This document shows, in pieces, positions 1-7,214 of a DNA stretch of 18,646 bases. The notes beneath the pieces were generated by a model. The model worked only from the letters and a program-made list of their open reading frames with translations. It did not search any database and was not told where the DNA came from. The stretch is taken from contig NZ_CALLWC010000067.1 of assembly GCF_938015785.1 (NCBI RefSeq), forward strand, positions 1 to 18,646. Direction: 5' to 3'. Made by a program: the position numbers and the translations under genes. Every line of letters begins with the position of its first letter. Within the stretch, counting starts at the first letter, position 1. The stretch is from an uncultured Campylobacter sp. GTDB taxonomy: Bacteria > Campylobacterota > Campylobacteria > Campylobacterales > Campylobacteraceae.

Positions 1-44
1 AGCCAAATCATAAAAACTATTATACAAAGGTACTTCAGGCGCAA
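1..44 (-). CDS. Possible start of a membrane or exported protein, cut by window edge
   Basis: Reading leftwards, a strong AAGGAG ribosome site (minus strand, 50-55) sits 5 bases before a TTG codon at 42-44. The frame then gives MRLKYLCIIVFMIW and runs off the window. The basic start followed by a hydrophobic run looks like a signal peptide or membrane anchor. TTG starts preceded by good ribosome sites also occur elsewhere here (11928 and 17355). Only 14 residues are visible, so function is unknown. A competing open frame covers the same bases (1-159). Confidence 0.35.
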   Translation of the reverse strand, partial: MRLKYLCIIVFMIW

Positions 45-159
45 GCTTACTCCTTCGGGCAGATTGCGCTATATTATCCAATGCAAGCTTAACGAGCCCA
101 TAATCCGCAGCGCTTGCAGCAAACGACTTGCTGTAAAAATTCCAAGCTTGTTTGCGCAG
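1..159 (-). pseudogene. Open frame without a start codon, possible gene remnant
   Basis: An unbroken minus-strand frame of 53 codons begins directly after a TAA at 160-162 and continues past the left edge. It starts with CTG, has no ATG or GTG and no ribosome site before it. The translation looks protein-like (pieces such as WNFYSKSFAASAADYG and LALDNIAQSARRSKLAPEV), with balanced composition. I do not recognise the family. It may be the 5'-truncated remainder of a gene, or a chance frame over the 5' region of the TTG-started gene at 44. Confidence 0.25.
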
Positions 160-170
160 TTAAAATTATA

Positions 171-195
171 TAGTTAAATTTGGTAGTTAAATTTG
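171..195. repeat. Short tandem repeat downstream of napD
   Basis: TAGTTAAATTTG occurs at 171-182 and again at 184-195, a 13-bp period. It lies in the AT-rich space between the end of the nap operon and the left-edge fragment. Further right, the self-complementary run AAATTTTAAAATTT also appears. I see no GC-rich hairpin with a T-tract that would be a convincing nap terminator. Confidence 0.5.
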
Positions 196-247
196 AAATT
201 TTAAAATTTACATTTGGCGGTAAAATTTTAAAATTTGCGGCGGCGGT

Positions 248-583
248 TTAGACCCGTACCTTGCCGCCGTATTTGATCTGGCTCGGGTCTTTTTCGTCCA
301 GCTCGCGCATTATCTGCTCGCCGTTGTCGAAGTTTGCCGCGGCGATATCTGCGTCCAGATCGGAGTATGAGTAGATCATCATCGCCTCGCTTACGCCCTC
401 TATGACTTCTATCGCGCGAAATGCGGCGATCTCGTCCTCGGAGCTCTCCGCGCTAATCGTGGCTACCGCCTTGCCGTCCTCACACGCTACGAACTCGCAG
501 CCACCGATACTTTGCAGCTCTTTACGAAACTCCGCTATATCGGTATCTGCGCCTAGATAGATTACGACGCTTGAAATATTCAT
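248..583 (-). CDS. napD: NapD, maturation chaperone for nitrate reductase NapA
   Basis: NapD proteins are small cytoplasmic chaperones that bind the twin-arginine signal of NapA and hold it back until the molybdenum cofactor is in. This product is 111 residues from the ATG at 581-583. That start gives MNISSVVIYL, matching the usual NapD beginning (M-x-ISSVVV), and its ATG overlaps the napL stop in an ATGA, so I prefer it to the in-frame TTG four codons upstream at 593-595. The chain has the alternating strand/helix content expected of a ferredoxin-like fold, and an acidic C-terminal part longer than in enteric NapD. It is the last gene of the napAGHBLD operon. The family assignment rests on the N-terminal motif, size and position in the operon. 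Confidence 0.85.
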   Translation of the reverse strand: MNISSVVIYLGADTDIAEFRKELQSIGGCEFVACEDGKAVATISAESSEDEIAAFRAIEVIEGVSEAMMIYSYSDLDADIAAANFDNGEQIMRELDEKDPSQIKYGGKVRV

Positions 584-1788
584 TTTAGCCCCCAAAAGTA
601 GATATATCTATTGTACCCAGAGCCCACTAGATAATCTCCTTCGAAAAGCAGATAGTTGATGATGTCGTTGTCCAGCTCAATGCTGCGGACGATCTCGCCT
701 GCTTTATCGATTACGCGTATGCCGTTACCAACGGTAAAAGCACCCAGCTCGGGACTTAGCGCCACGGCAAAAACTGCAAAATGGGCGTTATAAAATTTAG
801 CGAAATCGCCGTTTTCGTAGTAGCACGATCTTTCTTTGTCGTTCGAGCCGCTCATCATACGATCGCCAAGCAGCGCCACGGAGTAGATCCCGTCCTTGTG
901 CAGGGATTTTTGACTCATAAGCTTTTTCGCTTTCGCGTCGAAATAAAACACGATGCCGCCTTCGCACGAGATTAGTAGCGTTCCGCTGGAGCGGTCGTAG
1001 GCGCTGCCGCCCAAAGACGCGATGGTGAGCTTTTGCTCGAAGCTTACCTTGCCGCTAGGTAGGTCGAAGTATAAAATTTCGCTACCAAGACCTAGCAAAA
1101 TCACGGTATTTTCGTCGTAGAAATAGACGTTTTTAATCCCCGTAATTGGCAATTTGTAGTGCGTGATCTTGCCGCCTGCAAACACGCCCAGCATCTTTTC
1201 AAACGCATCGCCGTTATACAAAAATGCGTATTTTTCGCCTAGTTTATCGACGTCGAATATGGTAGCGCCCATCGGCTCGTCTAGGTAATTTTTGGACGAG
1301 GGCAGGGCAAAAATTAGCGTCTTGGAGATTGCGCTCGGCACGGAATTCGGGATGGAATTTTGAGCGGAATTTAATGCCGTAGAATTTTCGGCAGAATTTT
1401 GCTTTATGGAATTTGCCGCTGCGGAATTCTCTACGGAATTTATAGCGGCGGCATTTGCCTCGGAATTCCCCGCGGAATTTACGCTTGCTTTAGCATTGAA
1501 ATTCTGCGCCGCATCAGAATTTGTGCTTGCGACGGAATTTTGACCGGTGACAGAATTTCGCGTGGAATTTTCCGCGGAGCTAATGGCAATTTTATAGAGC
1601 TTGCCGTCGTCGAGACCTGCGTAAATTTCGCCGTCTAGATTTTTTAGCACCGCGACGTTTGCGCCTATGTCGAGTCTGAAGCTAGCCCCTGCCGGCGCAT
1701 CTATGCCCGCAGCGCCGCTAGGTATTGCGACGCCGTTGCCGGCATAGACGAAGCAGGCGCAAAGTAGCAACGGCGGTAAAAATTTCAT
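580..1788 (-). CDS. napL: NapL, periplasmic propeller-like protein of the nap operon, with Asn/Ser-rich insert
   Basis: NapL is found in epsilonproteobacterial nap operons between napB and napD; its role in nitrate reduction is not settled. This copy is 402 residues with a hydrophobic leader (about residues 1-20), so it should be exported. Repeated strand-rich blocks with Asp/Gly turns (for example YAGLDDGKLYKI, YDRSSGTLLISCEGG, MSGSNDKERSC) suggest a beta-propeller. Residues about 70-155 are a low-complexity insert dominated by Asn-Ser pairs every four to six residues, absent from what I know of NapL and probably accounting for its extra length. The insert sits just after an early propeller strand, so it would be a surface loop. 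A TAGGAG site precedes the ATG, nine bases after the napB stop. The stop overlaps the napD start. Confidence 0.82.
   Translation of the reverse strand: MKFLPPLLLCACFVYAGNGVAIPSGAAGIDAPAGASFRLDIGANVAVLKNLDGEIYAGLDDGKLYKIAISSAENSTRNSVTGQNSVASTNSDAAQNFNAKASVNSAGNSEANAAAINSVENSAAANSIKQNSAENSTALNSAQNSIPNSVPSAISKTLIFALPSSKNYLDEPMGATIFDVDKLGEKYAFLYNGDAFEKMLGVFAGGKITHYKLPITGIKNVYFYDENTVILLGLGSEILYFDLPSGKVSFEQKLTIASLGGSAYDRSSGTLLISCEGGIVFYFDAKAKKLMSQKSLHKDGIYSVALLGDRMMSGSNDKERSCYYENGDFAKFYNAHFAVFAVALSPELGAFTVGNGIRVIDKAGEIVRSIELDNDIINYLLFEGDYLVGSGYNRYIYFWGLK
1344..1569. repeat. AATT-centred coding repeat inside napL
   Basis: AATT occurs at 1344, 1356, 1368, 1383, 1395, 1410, 1425, 1437, 1464, 1476, 1500, 1518, 1536, 1554 and 1566. 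The spacings are 12, 15 or 18 bases (or sums of these), always a multiple of three. On the coding strand each AATT gives an Asn codon followed by Ser or Phe. The same motif, with a perfect 15-base period, encodes the N-terminal extension of TupC (16351-16594). Confidence 0.85.
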
Positions 1789-1797
1789 CTCGCGCTC

Positions 1798-2331
1798 CTA
1801 CTCAACCTCGGCACCTTGATTTAGTGTATCTATGAGATTAGAAGTGGAATTTGCGTCGCTAAACCTGCTAAAATCAGCCTTAAAATTATTTTTCACTAGC
1901 GGATTGGTTTGGGCTTGCGGTACGTGGCATTGCGTGCAGTTGAATCGCTGCTCGGCTAGCGTGCCGTTTAGATCCGCGCCTGTGCGAAAGTCCACCAAGT
2001 GGCTTTTTGGAATCGGCGTAGAGCCTACATCCTTAGCGACATCGGGCATATGGCAGGTTACGCACATATTGTTATCCTTCGTGATCGGCACGAGCCCTTC
2101 TAAGCTGTGCGGTATGAGCGGCGGAGCGTTTTCGAAGCTGCGCTCGATCTTCGAAGCGGCGCCCGGAGCATCCTCGCTATATTTGAAATCGGGCAGGGAA
2201 TTTTTATTTTGTGCAGATTCGTCCACGCTTTTTATAAAGCCCAAGCTGTCGGCATCTATAGAAGCTGTCTTGTCCGCGGCAAAGAGTGCCGCACAGCATG
2301 TAAGAGCCAAGCCTAAAACCATTTTTTTCAT
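1798..2331 (-). CDS. napB: NapB, dihaem cytochrome c subunit of periplasmic nitrate reductase
   Basis: NapB is the small electron-transfer subunit that passes electrons to NapA in the periplasm. The 177-residue product has a cleavable signal peptide (basic MKKM start, hydrophobic run, Ala-Ala-Asp near residue 20) and exactly two haem-binding motifs, CVTCH at residues 90-94 and CTQCH at 132-136. Histidines 75 and 111 sit where the sixth haem ligands of the family are expected; that placement is my inference. The ATG at 2331 overlaps the napH stop as ATGA, and TAGGAG lies just upstream, so translation is probably coupled. Covalent haem attachment needs a cytochrome c maturation system encoded elsewhere. 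Confidence 0.95.
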   Translation of the reverse strand: MKKMVLGLALTCCAALFAADKTASIDADSLGFIKSVDESAQNKNSLPDFKYSEDAPGAASKIERSFENAPPLIPHSLEGLVPITKDNNMCVTCHMPDVAKDVGSTPIPKSHLVDFRTGADLNGTLAEQRFNCTQCHVPQAQTNPLVKNNFKADFSRFSDANSTSNLIDTLNQGAEVE

Positions 2332-3137
2332 TTTTTCACTCCTAATATACTAAAATTTAACGCATCGTCGTCGCATACGTCGATACAGCGTCCGCAGCTG
2401 ATACACTCGCTGCTAACGCGCCCGTTTTCGCGCCCGACCATCTTAAGTACCTGAACTTCGGGGCAGACCATTTTGCATTTGCCGCACATCGTGCATTTGT
2501 CAACCTCGTGGCGAACGCGAATGACGCTAAAATAGCTAAGTGCAGCCCAAAATCCGCCGAGCGGGCATAGCCGCGAGCAGATAGTGCGATCGCCTGCAAA
2601 AATTTCAAAAACTACGATAAGTAGCGCGATCGCAAAGGCACTAGCGCTTAGCGCTATTACGGCTCTGGCAAATACCGCTATGAAATTTACGCTCTCAAAC
2701 GCCGCAAGGCCGAAAACTCCGCTGCAAATGAGCGCTAGCACCGCTAGGACGTAGCGAGCCTTGCGATTTACGTTTAAAAATTTGGTGTGCACGCCAAATT
2801 TTTTACGAAGCCACGCGGCAAGATCGGTTAGTAAATTTATCGGGCATACCCATGAGCAATATGCTCGCGGCGCTATGAGCGCATAAAATGCTCCTACGAT
2901 AAGCGCTCCGATAACCGCCGTAGCGCCCAAAGAAAAGCTGGCTAGCAGCATCTGCGCCGTCGCAAACGGATCGCTTAGATTAATCGTGCCGAAAAGTTTC
3001 GACGAGCTTAGATTGCCCTTTAGAATTCCTGATAAAATTCCGTTTTCGCTCGCGGCTTTGAAGGCGAAATTATTTCCCAAAATAAAAAGGACTAGAATAG
3101 AAATTTGGCTCAAACGCCTTAAAATAGTGTATTTCAT
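2328..3137 (-). CDS. napH: NapH, membrane quinol-oxidising iron-sulfur protein
   Basis: NapH is an integral membrane ferredoxin that, with NapG, takes electrons from menaquinol to the periplasmic nitrate reductase in organisms lacking NapC, as here. The 269-residue protein has about four hydrophobic segments (roughly 15-30, 65-90, 125-150, 160-180), the two family CxxxCP motifs (SWVCPINLL and CSRLCPLGG), and two C-terminal [4Fe-4S] motifs, CTMCGKCKMVCPE and CISCGRCIDVCDD, on the cytoplasmic side in the usual topology. Its start overlaps the napG stop (ATGA at 3134-3137) and its stop overlaps the napB start, pointing to tightly coupled synthesis. Confidence 0.95.
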   Translation of the reverse strand: MKYTILRRLSQISILVLFILGNNFAFKAASENGILSGILKGNLSSSKLFGTINLSDPFATAQMLLASFSLGATAVIGALIVGAFYALIAPRAYCSWVCPINLLTDLAAWLRKKFGVHTKFLNVNRKARYVLAVLALICSGVFGLAAFESVNFIAVFARAVIALSASAFAIALLIVVFEIFAGDRTICSRLCPLGGFWAALSYFSVIRVRHEVDKCTMCGKCKMVCPEVQVLKMVGRENGRVSSECISCGRCIDVCDDDALNFSILGVKK

Positions 3138-3892
3138 TGCCTAGTCCCCTCCATTAGATCGTCCTCATTTAAGTAGTCCCTGCTTTTTTGCGGATCGAGC
3201 TTGATTTTGGTATCTGCATCCTTTAGCTTCGCGTCATCGCCCTTGATCCAGCCTTTGACGTAGTTATCGCTGGAAATTCCTATGACGCGCTCGCGCTCCA
3301 CGACGCTGATAGCCGCCTTTTTCGTGACGCAGGCATGCTCGCACTTACCGCAACCCGTGCAGTAGTCGCTATCTACGACGGGCACGAGTAGGGCGTGCTT
3401 TTCGGTGCGGTTGTTGTGACGGTAATCGATCCTAAGTGCCTTATCCATCACGGGGCAGCTTCGCACGCACGCGTCGCATTGGATACCTGCATAAGCGATG
3501 CAATGCTCGGTATCTATGACCGCAACGCCCATTTTGGATAGACGCACATTTAGCTTAGAGTTTTCGCTCACTAAATTTTTATCTAGCGCGTTGCTAGGAC
3601 AGGCTGCGACGCAGGGTATGTCGTCGCACATATAGCACGGAATTTCGCGCGGGATAAAAAACGGCGTGCCGTTTGCAATAGCGTGATCGCAAAAGCTCGC
3701 AAGCTTAAGCGTATCAAATGGACATGCCTCGACACAAAGCCCGCACCTTAGGCATTTGCTAAGAAATTCTTTCTCGCCTATAGCTGCGGGCGGGCGGAGT
3801 TTGGCGTGCTCGCTAGAGTTTGCGACTCCGAGCCCCATAACGCCTACGCCCGCAGCTAAAGAAAGAATGCCTAAGACCTCACGCCTATCCAT
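3134..3892 (-). CDS. napG: NapG, periplasmic ferredoxin with four [4Fe-4S] clusters
   Basis: NapG works with NapH to carry electrons from menaquinol towards NapB and NapA. The 252-residue product begins MDRREVLG with a twin-arginine pair followed by a hydrophobic stretch, consistent with export in folded form through Tat. Four cluster motifs are visible: CLRCGLCVEACP (47-58), CYMCDDIPCVAACP (86-99), CIAYAGIQCDACVRSCP (131-147) and CTGCGKCEHACV (178-189). The gene starts three bases after the napA stop and overlaps napH by four bases. NapG directly behind napA is the epsilonproteobacterial order. Confidence 0.95.
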   Translation of the reverse strand: MDRREVLGILSLAAGVGVMGLGVANSSEHAKLRPPAAIGEKEFLSKCLRCGLCVEACPFDTLKLASFCDHAIANGTPFFIPREIPCYMCDDIPCVAACPSNALDKNLVSENSKLNVRLSKMGVAVIDTEHCIAYAGIQCDACVRSCPVMDKALRIDYRHNNRTEKHALLVPVVDSDYCTGCGKCEHACVTKKAAISVVERERVIGISSDNYVKGWIKGDDAKLKDADTKIKLDPQKSRDYLNEDDLMEGTRQ

Positions 3893-3895
3893 AAT

Positions 3896-6679
3896 TTACG
3901 CCTTGTAAATTTTAACCGCGCATTTTTTGTAGTCGGTTTCTTTTGAAAGCGGACAAGTATGATCGAGCGTGACGCGGTTGATATAAACCTTCTCGTCAAA
4001 AAACGGCACGAAAATAAGTCCCTTCGGCGGAATGTTACGTCCGTGAAAGTCCACGCGCGCTTTGACTTTGCCGCGGCGCGACTCTATCCAGACGATTTCG
4101 TTTTGTTGTACGCCGATTTTAGCGCCGTCGGCTTCGTTCATATAGCATCTTGCTTCAGGCACCGCGCGATAAAGCTCCGGCACGCGCATAGTCATAGTGC
4201 CCGTATGCCAGTGCTCCAGCACGCGACCCGTACATAACCAGAAAGGATATTCCTCGCTTGGCACTTCTACAGGATCCATATATGGACGGAAGAAAATTTT
4301 AGCTTTATTGGCAAGGCTTGTTTTTTCTTCGCCTGAAGTAGCGGATTTCAGATCACCGCTAGGAAGCGCCGCTTTGGCGTTGCCGTAGAATGCAAAGTCG
4401 CTATCCGGAGCCGCTTTTTTAGCATAAGGATCGTATTGGGCGTTAAAGCGCCAAAGCGTTTCTTTGCCGTCTACGACCGGCCACCTAAGACCGCGCACTC
4501 GGTGATAGGTATCGAAATCGGCTAGGTCGTGTCCGTGACCGGTGCCGAATTTTCGGTACTCCTCCCAAAGATATTTTTGGATAAAAAAGCCATATCCTTT
4601 AAATTCTTTGCCGTCGCTGCCGATTACGCCACGAGAGTCGCCGTTTACTTCGGAGTTATCGAAGCTTGCCATAATCGGATCTTTTGCCGCGAAAGCCTGA
4701 GCGTCTTTGTTTGCAAAGAGCACTTCAAATAGTGTAGTATCTGGCGTATAGCCGAATTCTGAAATTTTATCTAATACGTTTGGAAGCGTAAGCTTATCAT
4801 TTACTTTAATCTCGCCCCAGAAATCCTTGAGTTTGAAGCGCTTGGAAAACTCTAGCATCTGCCACGTATCGCTCATCGCGTCGCCCACAGGAAGGACCTG
4901 CTGTCTCCACCACTGAGTTCTACGCTCGGCATTGCCGTATGCGCCCCATTTTTCGTAGATCATCGCGGTTGGCAGGATTAGATCGGCTACTTTCGCGCTC
5001 AGTCCCGGATATGGCTCGCTTACTACGATGAAGTTATCCATCTCGCGCGCCGCGGCTATCCAGTGGTTTGCGTTGGCGATCTGCTGCCATGGGTTATTTA
5101 CCTGCACCCATATCCATTTTATCTTGCCATCTTCGAGATTGCGCAGAGCCTGTACATAATGTGCGCCCGGTTTTGGGTTTATCGTGCCCTCGGGAAGCTT
5201 CCAAATTTTTTCGGAAACCTTTCTGTGTGCCGGATTTGCCACGACCATATCGGCAGGTAGGCGGTGAGAAAACGTGCCCACCTCTCTAGCTGTGCCGCAA
5301 GCGCTAGGCTGACCGGTAAGCGAAAACGCTCCGCAACCAGGTTTGGCTTGCTTGCCTAGAAGGAAATGTACCATGTAGCTTTGCTCATTGACCCAGGTTC
5401 CTCTTGAGTGCTGATTAAAGCCCATAGTCCAAAAGCTTACTACTTTGCGGTCCTTTTCGATGTAGTAATCGGCAAGCTGCTTTAGTTTGGTTTTGAATGC
5501 TTCTAAATCCTCGCTCTCGTCGCCCTTGGCCAAAGGCGCTACGAAATCTAGCGTGTAAGGCTCCAGCGCTTTTTTAAATTCTTCAAAGCTTATAAGCCAG
5601 TGAGCATCCGATTTGTCAGAGTGCTTATTTTCGAGTACGTCGCCCTCTTTCATACCAAGATATGCTAACGTAACGCCCTCGGATTTGCTTAAAATTTTGG
5701 ATTTTTGCTTAGCCGCGGTATCAAGCTCGGTTTTGCGGTATTTTTTATGATTTATATCTTCTCGTAGGCCATAACCGATATCTACTGGACCGGTAGCGAA
5801 TACGCAGTGCTCTTTAATAAATTTTTCGTCTATCATCTCTGGATGGTTATAAACGATCTCTCTTGCTATGTAGTTCCATATCGCAAGATCGGTATTTGGA
5901 CGGAATATAATTTCAATATCGGCGATGTTTGAAGTGCGGCTAGAGTAGGTCGAGAGATTTATAACTTTTACGCGGTCCGGGTTGCGAAGTTTGTGGTCGG
6001 AGACGCGAGACCAAAGAATCGGGTGCATCTCAGCCATATTCGCGCCCCAGGCGATGATGGTGTCGGTTAGCTCGATATCGTCGAAAACGCCCGCAGGCTC
6101 GTCAATACCGAAGGTTTGCATAAAACCTACGACGGCGCTGGCCATGCACTGGCGAGCATTAGGATCGAGATTATTGGAGCGAAAGCCTGCCTTTACTAGC
6201 TTTGCTGCGGCGTAACCTTCCGGGATCGTGTATTGACCGCTGCCAAGTACGGCAAAGCCCTCGGGGCCGCCTTCGTTATAGGCGCGTCTGAAATGCTTCT
6301 CCATTTCGTCGAACGCTCTTTGCCAGCTGATCTCGATAAATTTTCCCTTTTTATCGAATTCGCCCTTGGAATTTACGCGCAAAAGAGGCTTGGTAATGCG
6401 ATCGGCGCCGTACATGATTTTGGCGTTGAAGTAGCCTTTGATGCAGTTCAGACCGCGATTTACGGGCGCTAGTGGATCGCCTTTGACCGCTACGATCTTA
6501 CCGTCTTTGGTGGCTACCATGATACCGCAGCCGGTGCCGCAGAAGCGACAGGCCGCCTTGTCCCAGCGCCAACCTTTTTCGGCTTCGTCCGCAGCACTAA
6601 GACTGCTAGGCAAGCTGATGCCCGCAACGCTACAGGCGGCCGCTGCTGCAGAGCTTTTTATAAAGTCTCGTCTATCCAT
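3896..6679 (-). CDS. napA: NapA, periplasmic nitrate reductase catalytic subunit
   Basis: NapA reduces nitrate to nitrite in the periplasm using a molybdenum bis-MGD centre and one [4Fe-4S] cluster. The product is 927 residues, the size typical of epsilonproteobacterial NapA. It opens with a Tat signal (MDRRDFIKSSAAAAA). The cluster ligands are C44, C47, C51 (CRFCGTGCG) and C79 (NCIKG), with the conserved Lys81 two residues later. C178 in NARQCMASAV is the expected molybdenum ligand. The C-terminal part carries the molybdopterin dinucleotide binding region (CTGRVLEHWHTGTMTMR). AAAGG lies about ten bases before the ATG. It is first in the operon, divergent from fdhF across a 535-base control region; there is no napF or napC in the window. 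Confidence 0.97.
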   Translation of the reverse strand: MDRRDFIKSSAAAAACSVAGISLPSSLSAADEAEKGWRWDKAACRFCGTGCGIMVATKDGKIVAVKGDPLAPVNRGLNCIKGYFNAKIMYGADRITKPLLRVNSKGEFDKKGKFIEISWQRAFDEMEKHFRRAYNEGGPEGFAVLGSGQYTIPEGYAAAKLVKAGFRSNNLDPNARQCMASAVVGFMQTFGIDEPAGVFDDIELTDTIIAWGANMAEMHPILWSRVSDHKLRNPDRVKVINLSTYSSRTSNIADIEIIFRPNTDLAIWNYIAREIVYNHPEMIDEKFIKEHCVFATGPVDIGYGLREDINHKKYRKTELDTAAKQKSKILSKSEGVTLAYLGMKEGDVLENKHSDKSDAHWLISFEEFKKALEPYTLDFVAPLAKGDESEDLEAFKTKLKQLADYYIEKDRKVVSFWTMGFNQHSRGTWVNEQSYMVHFLLGKQAKPGCGAFSLTGQPSACGTAREVGTFSHRLPADMVVANPAHRKVSEKIWKLPEGTINPKPGAHYVQALRNLEDGKIKWIWVQVNNPWQQIANANHWIAAAREMDNFIVVSEPYPGLSAKVADLILPTAMIYEKWGAYGNAERRTQWWRQQVLPVGDAMSDTWQMLEFSKRFKLKDFWGEIKVNDKLTLPNVLDKISEFGYTPDTTLFEVLFANKDAQAFAAKDPIMASFDNSEVNGDSRGVIGSDGKEFKGYGFFIQKYLWEEYRKFGTGHGHDLADFDTYHRVRGLRWPVVDGKETLWRFNAQYDPYAKKAAPDSDFAFYGNAKAALPSGDLKSATSGEEKTSLANKAKIFFRPYMDPVEVPSEEYPFWLCTGRVLEHWHTGTMTMRVPELYRAVPEARCYMNEADGAKIGVQQNEIVWIESRRGKVKARVDFHGRNIPPKGLIFVPFFDEKVYINRVTLDHTCPLSKETDYKKCAVKIYKA

Positions 6680-6725
6680 GAGATTAACCTTTCGTTTAGA
6701 ATGTAAATTTCTATTAATGTTTTGG

Positions 6726-6734
6726 ATAATAGCA
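6726..6734 (-). promoter_or_regulatory. Probable extended -10 box of the nap operon
   Basis: Read on the minus strand these bases are TGCTATTAT, a good extended -10 element of the Campylobacter sigma-70 type, about 45 bases upstream of the napA ATG. The same nine bases occur on the minus strand in the tup promoter palindrome. No -35 box stands out, as usual in this group. The transcription start is not known. Confidence 0.5.
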
Positions 6735-7095
6735 TAAAAAAACGGCTTAGTCTAGATTAAAATCAAGGTTTTTTCTACATAGATTTCAGATATAAGATAA
6801 TAATTTTATAAATTTTAAATTTAGTGGCTTAAATTTTATCAGGACAGCGAGTTTTTGATAAATTTTAATATAGATTTTCATTTAATTAAATTAATATAAT
6901 ATACCGATAAATTAGCATTAAAATTTCATAAAAATTTAATCGTGCTTTGAAATAAAACGGAGCGTAATATAATTTCAAAATTCTATTAAAATTATAAAAG
7001 TTAGCTTAAAAAGCGTCTTTTGCGATAAGCGATAAATTTTGCGCTAAAACGCCGCTATTACCGAAGTAAAAGCGTAAAATTTAACTATTCAATTT

Positions 7096-7116
7096 AATAT
7101 GCGATATTTGCATATT
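7096..7116. promoter_or_regulatory. Palindromic operator candidate upstream of fdhF
   Basis: AATATGC (7096-7102) and GCATATT (7110-7116) are perfect inverted copies around a 7-base centre, GATATTT. The inner part, ATATGC-N7-GCATAT, matches the arms and spacing of the palindrome in the tup promoter (17390-17408). If fdhF is transcribed from the TATAAT at 7175-7180, the site is centred about 80 bases upstream of the start point, a position typical of an activator site. Alternatively TGCGATATT inside it could itself be an extended -10. Confidence 0.6.
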
Positions 7117-7134
7117 GCTTAAATTTTGCTTAAA
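7115..7134 (+). repeat. Direct repeat TTGCTTAAA at one helical turn
   Basis: TTGCTTAAA occurs at 7115-7123 and 7126-7134, eleven bases apart, adjoining the fdhF palindrome. Same-face direct repeats of this kind are typical of response-regulator or activator sites. The region is AT-rich, so chance is not excluded. Confidence 0.35.
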
Positions 7135-7174
7135 AAAATTCACTAATTTAAAATTTCTTTTATAATCTAGAAAG

Positions 7175-7180
7175 TATAAT
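7175..7180 (+). promoter_or_regulatory. Probable -10 box of fdhF
   Basis: TATAAT at 7175-7180 would start transcription near 7187, leaving a leader of about 28 bases before the ATG at 7215 with its AAAGGA site (7204-7209). A second TATAAT at 7161-7166 is an alternative. T-rich DNA precedes both, as is common in Campylobacter promoters. Confidence 0.5.
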
Positions 7181-7214
7181 AGCCGTGCAAACCAAAATTC
7201 TTGAAAGGAATATT

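Larger units (their letters stand above)
6680..7214. other. Long AT-rich divergent control region between napA and fdhF
   Basis: This 535-base stretch carries no credible gene. It holds the likely nap promoter near 6726-6734 (minus), an ATATGC-N7-GCATAT palindrome (7097-7115), an 11-bp-spaced direct repeat (7115-7134), and two TATAAT boxes close to fdhF (7161-7166 and 7175-7180). A weak inverted repeat, TATAATTT at 6968-6975 with AAATTATA at 6989-6996, also lies here. Its length is much more than two ordinary promoters need, so upstream activator sites or a small RNA are possible, but I see no clear RNA structure. Confidence 0.6.

Noticed and set aside
584..595. A NapD start four codons upstream at a TTG (593-595)
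   Set aside because: The ATG at 581-583 overlaps the napL stop as ATGA and gives the usual NapD N-terminus.
1832..2353. A 173-residue plus-strand frame opposite napB
   Set aside because: It is antisense to a dihaem cytochrome with intact CxxCH motifs, and has no ribosome site or recognisable domain.
6730..6740. A third copy of the ATATGC-N7-GCATAT palindrome at the nap promoter
   Set aside because: Only one half-site-like GCATAA is present; the bases seven upstream (GTTTTG) do not match the other arm.
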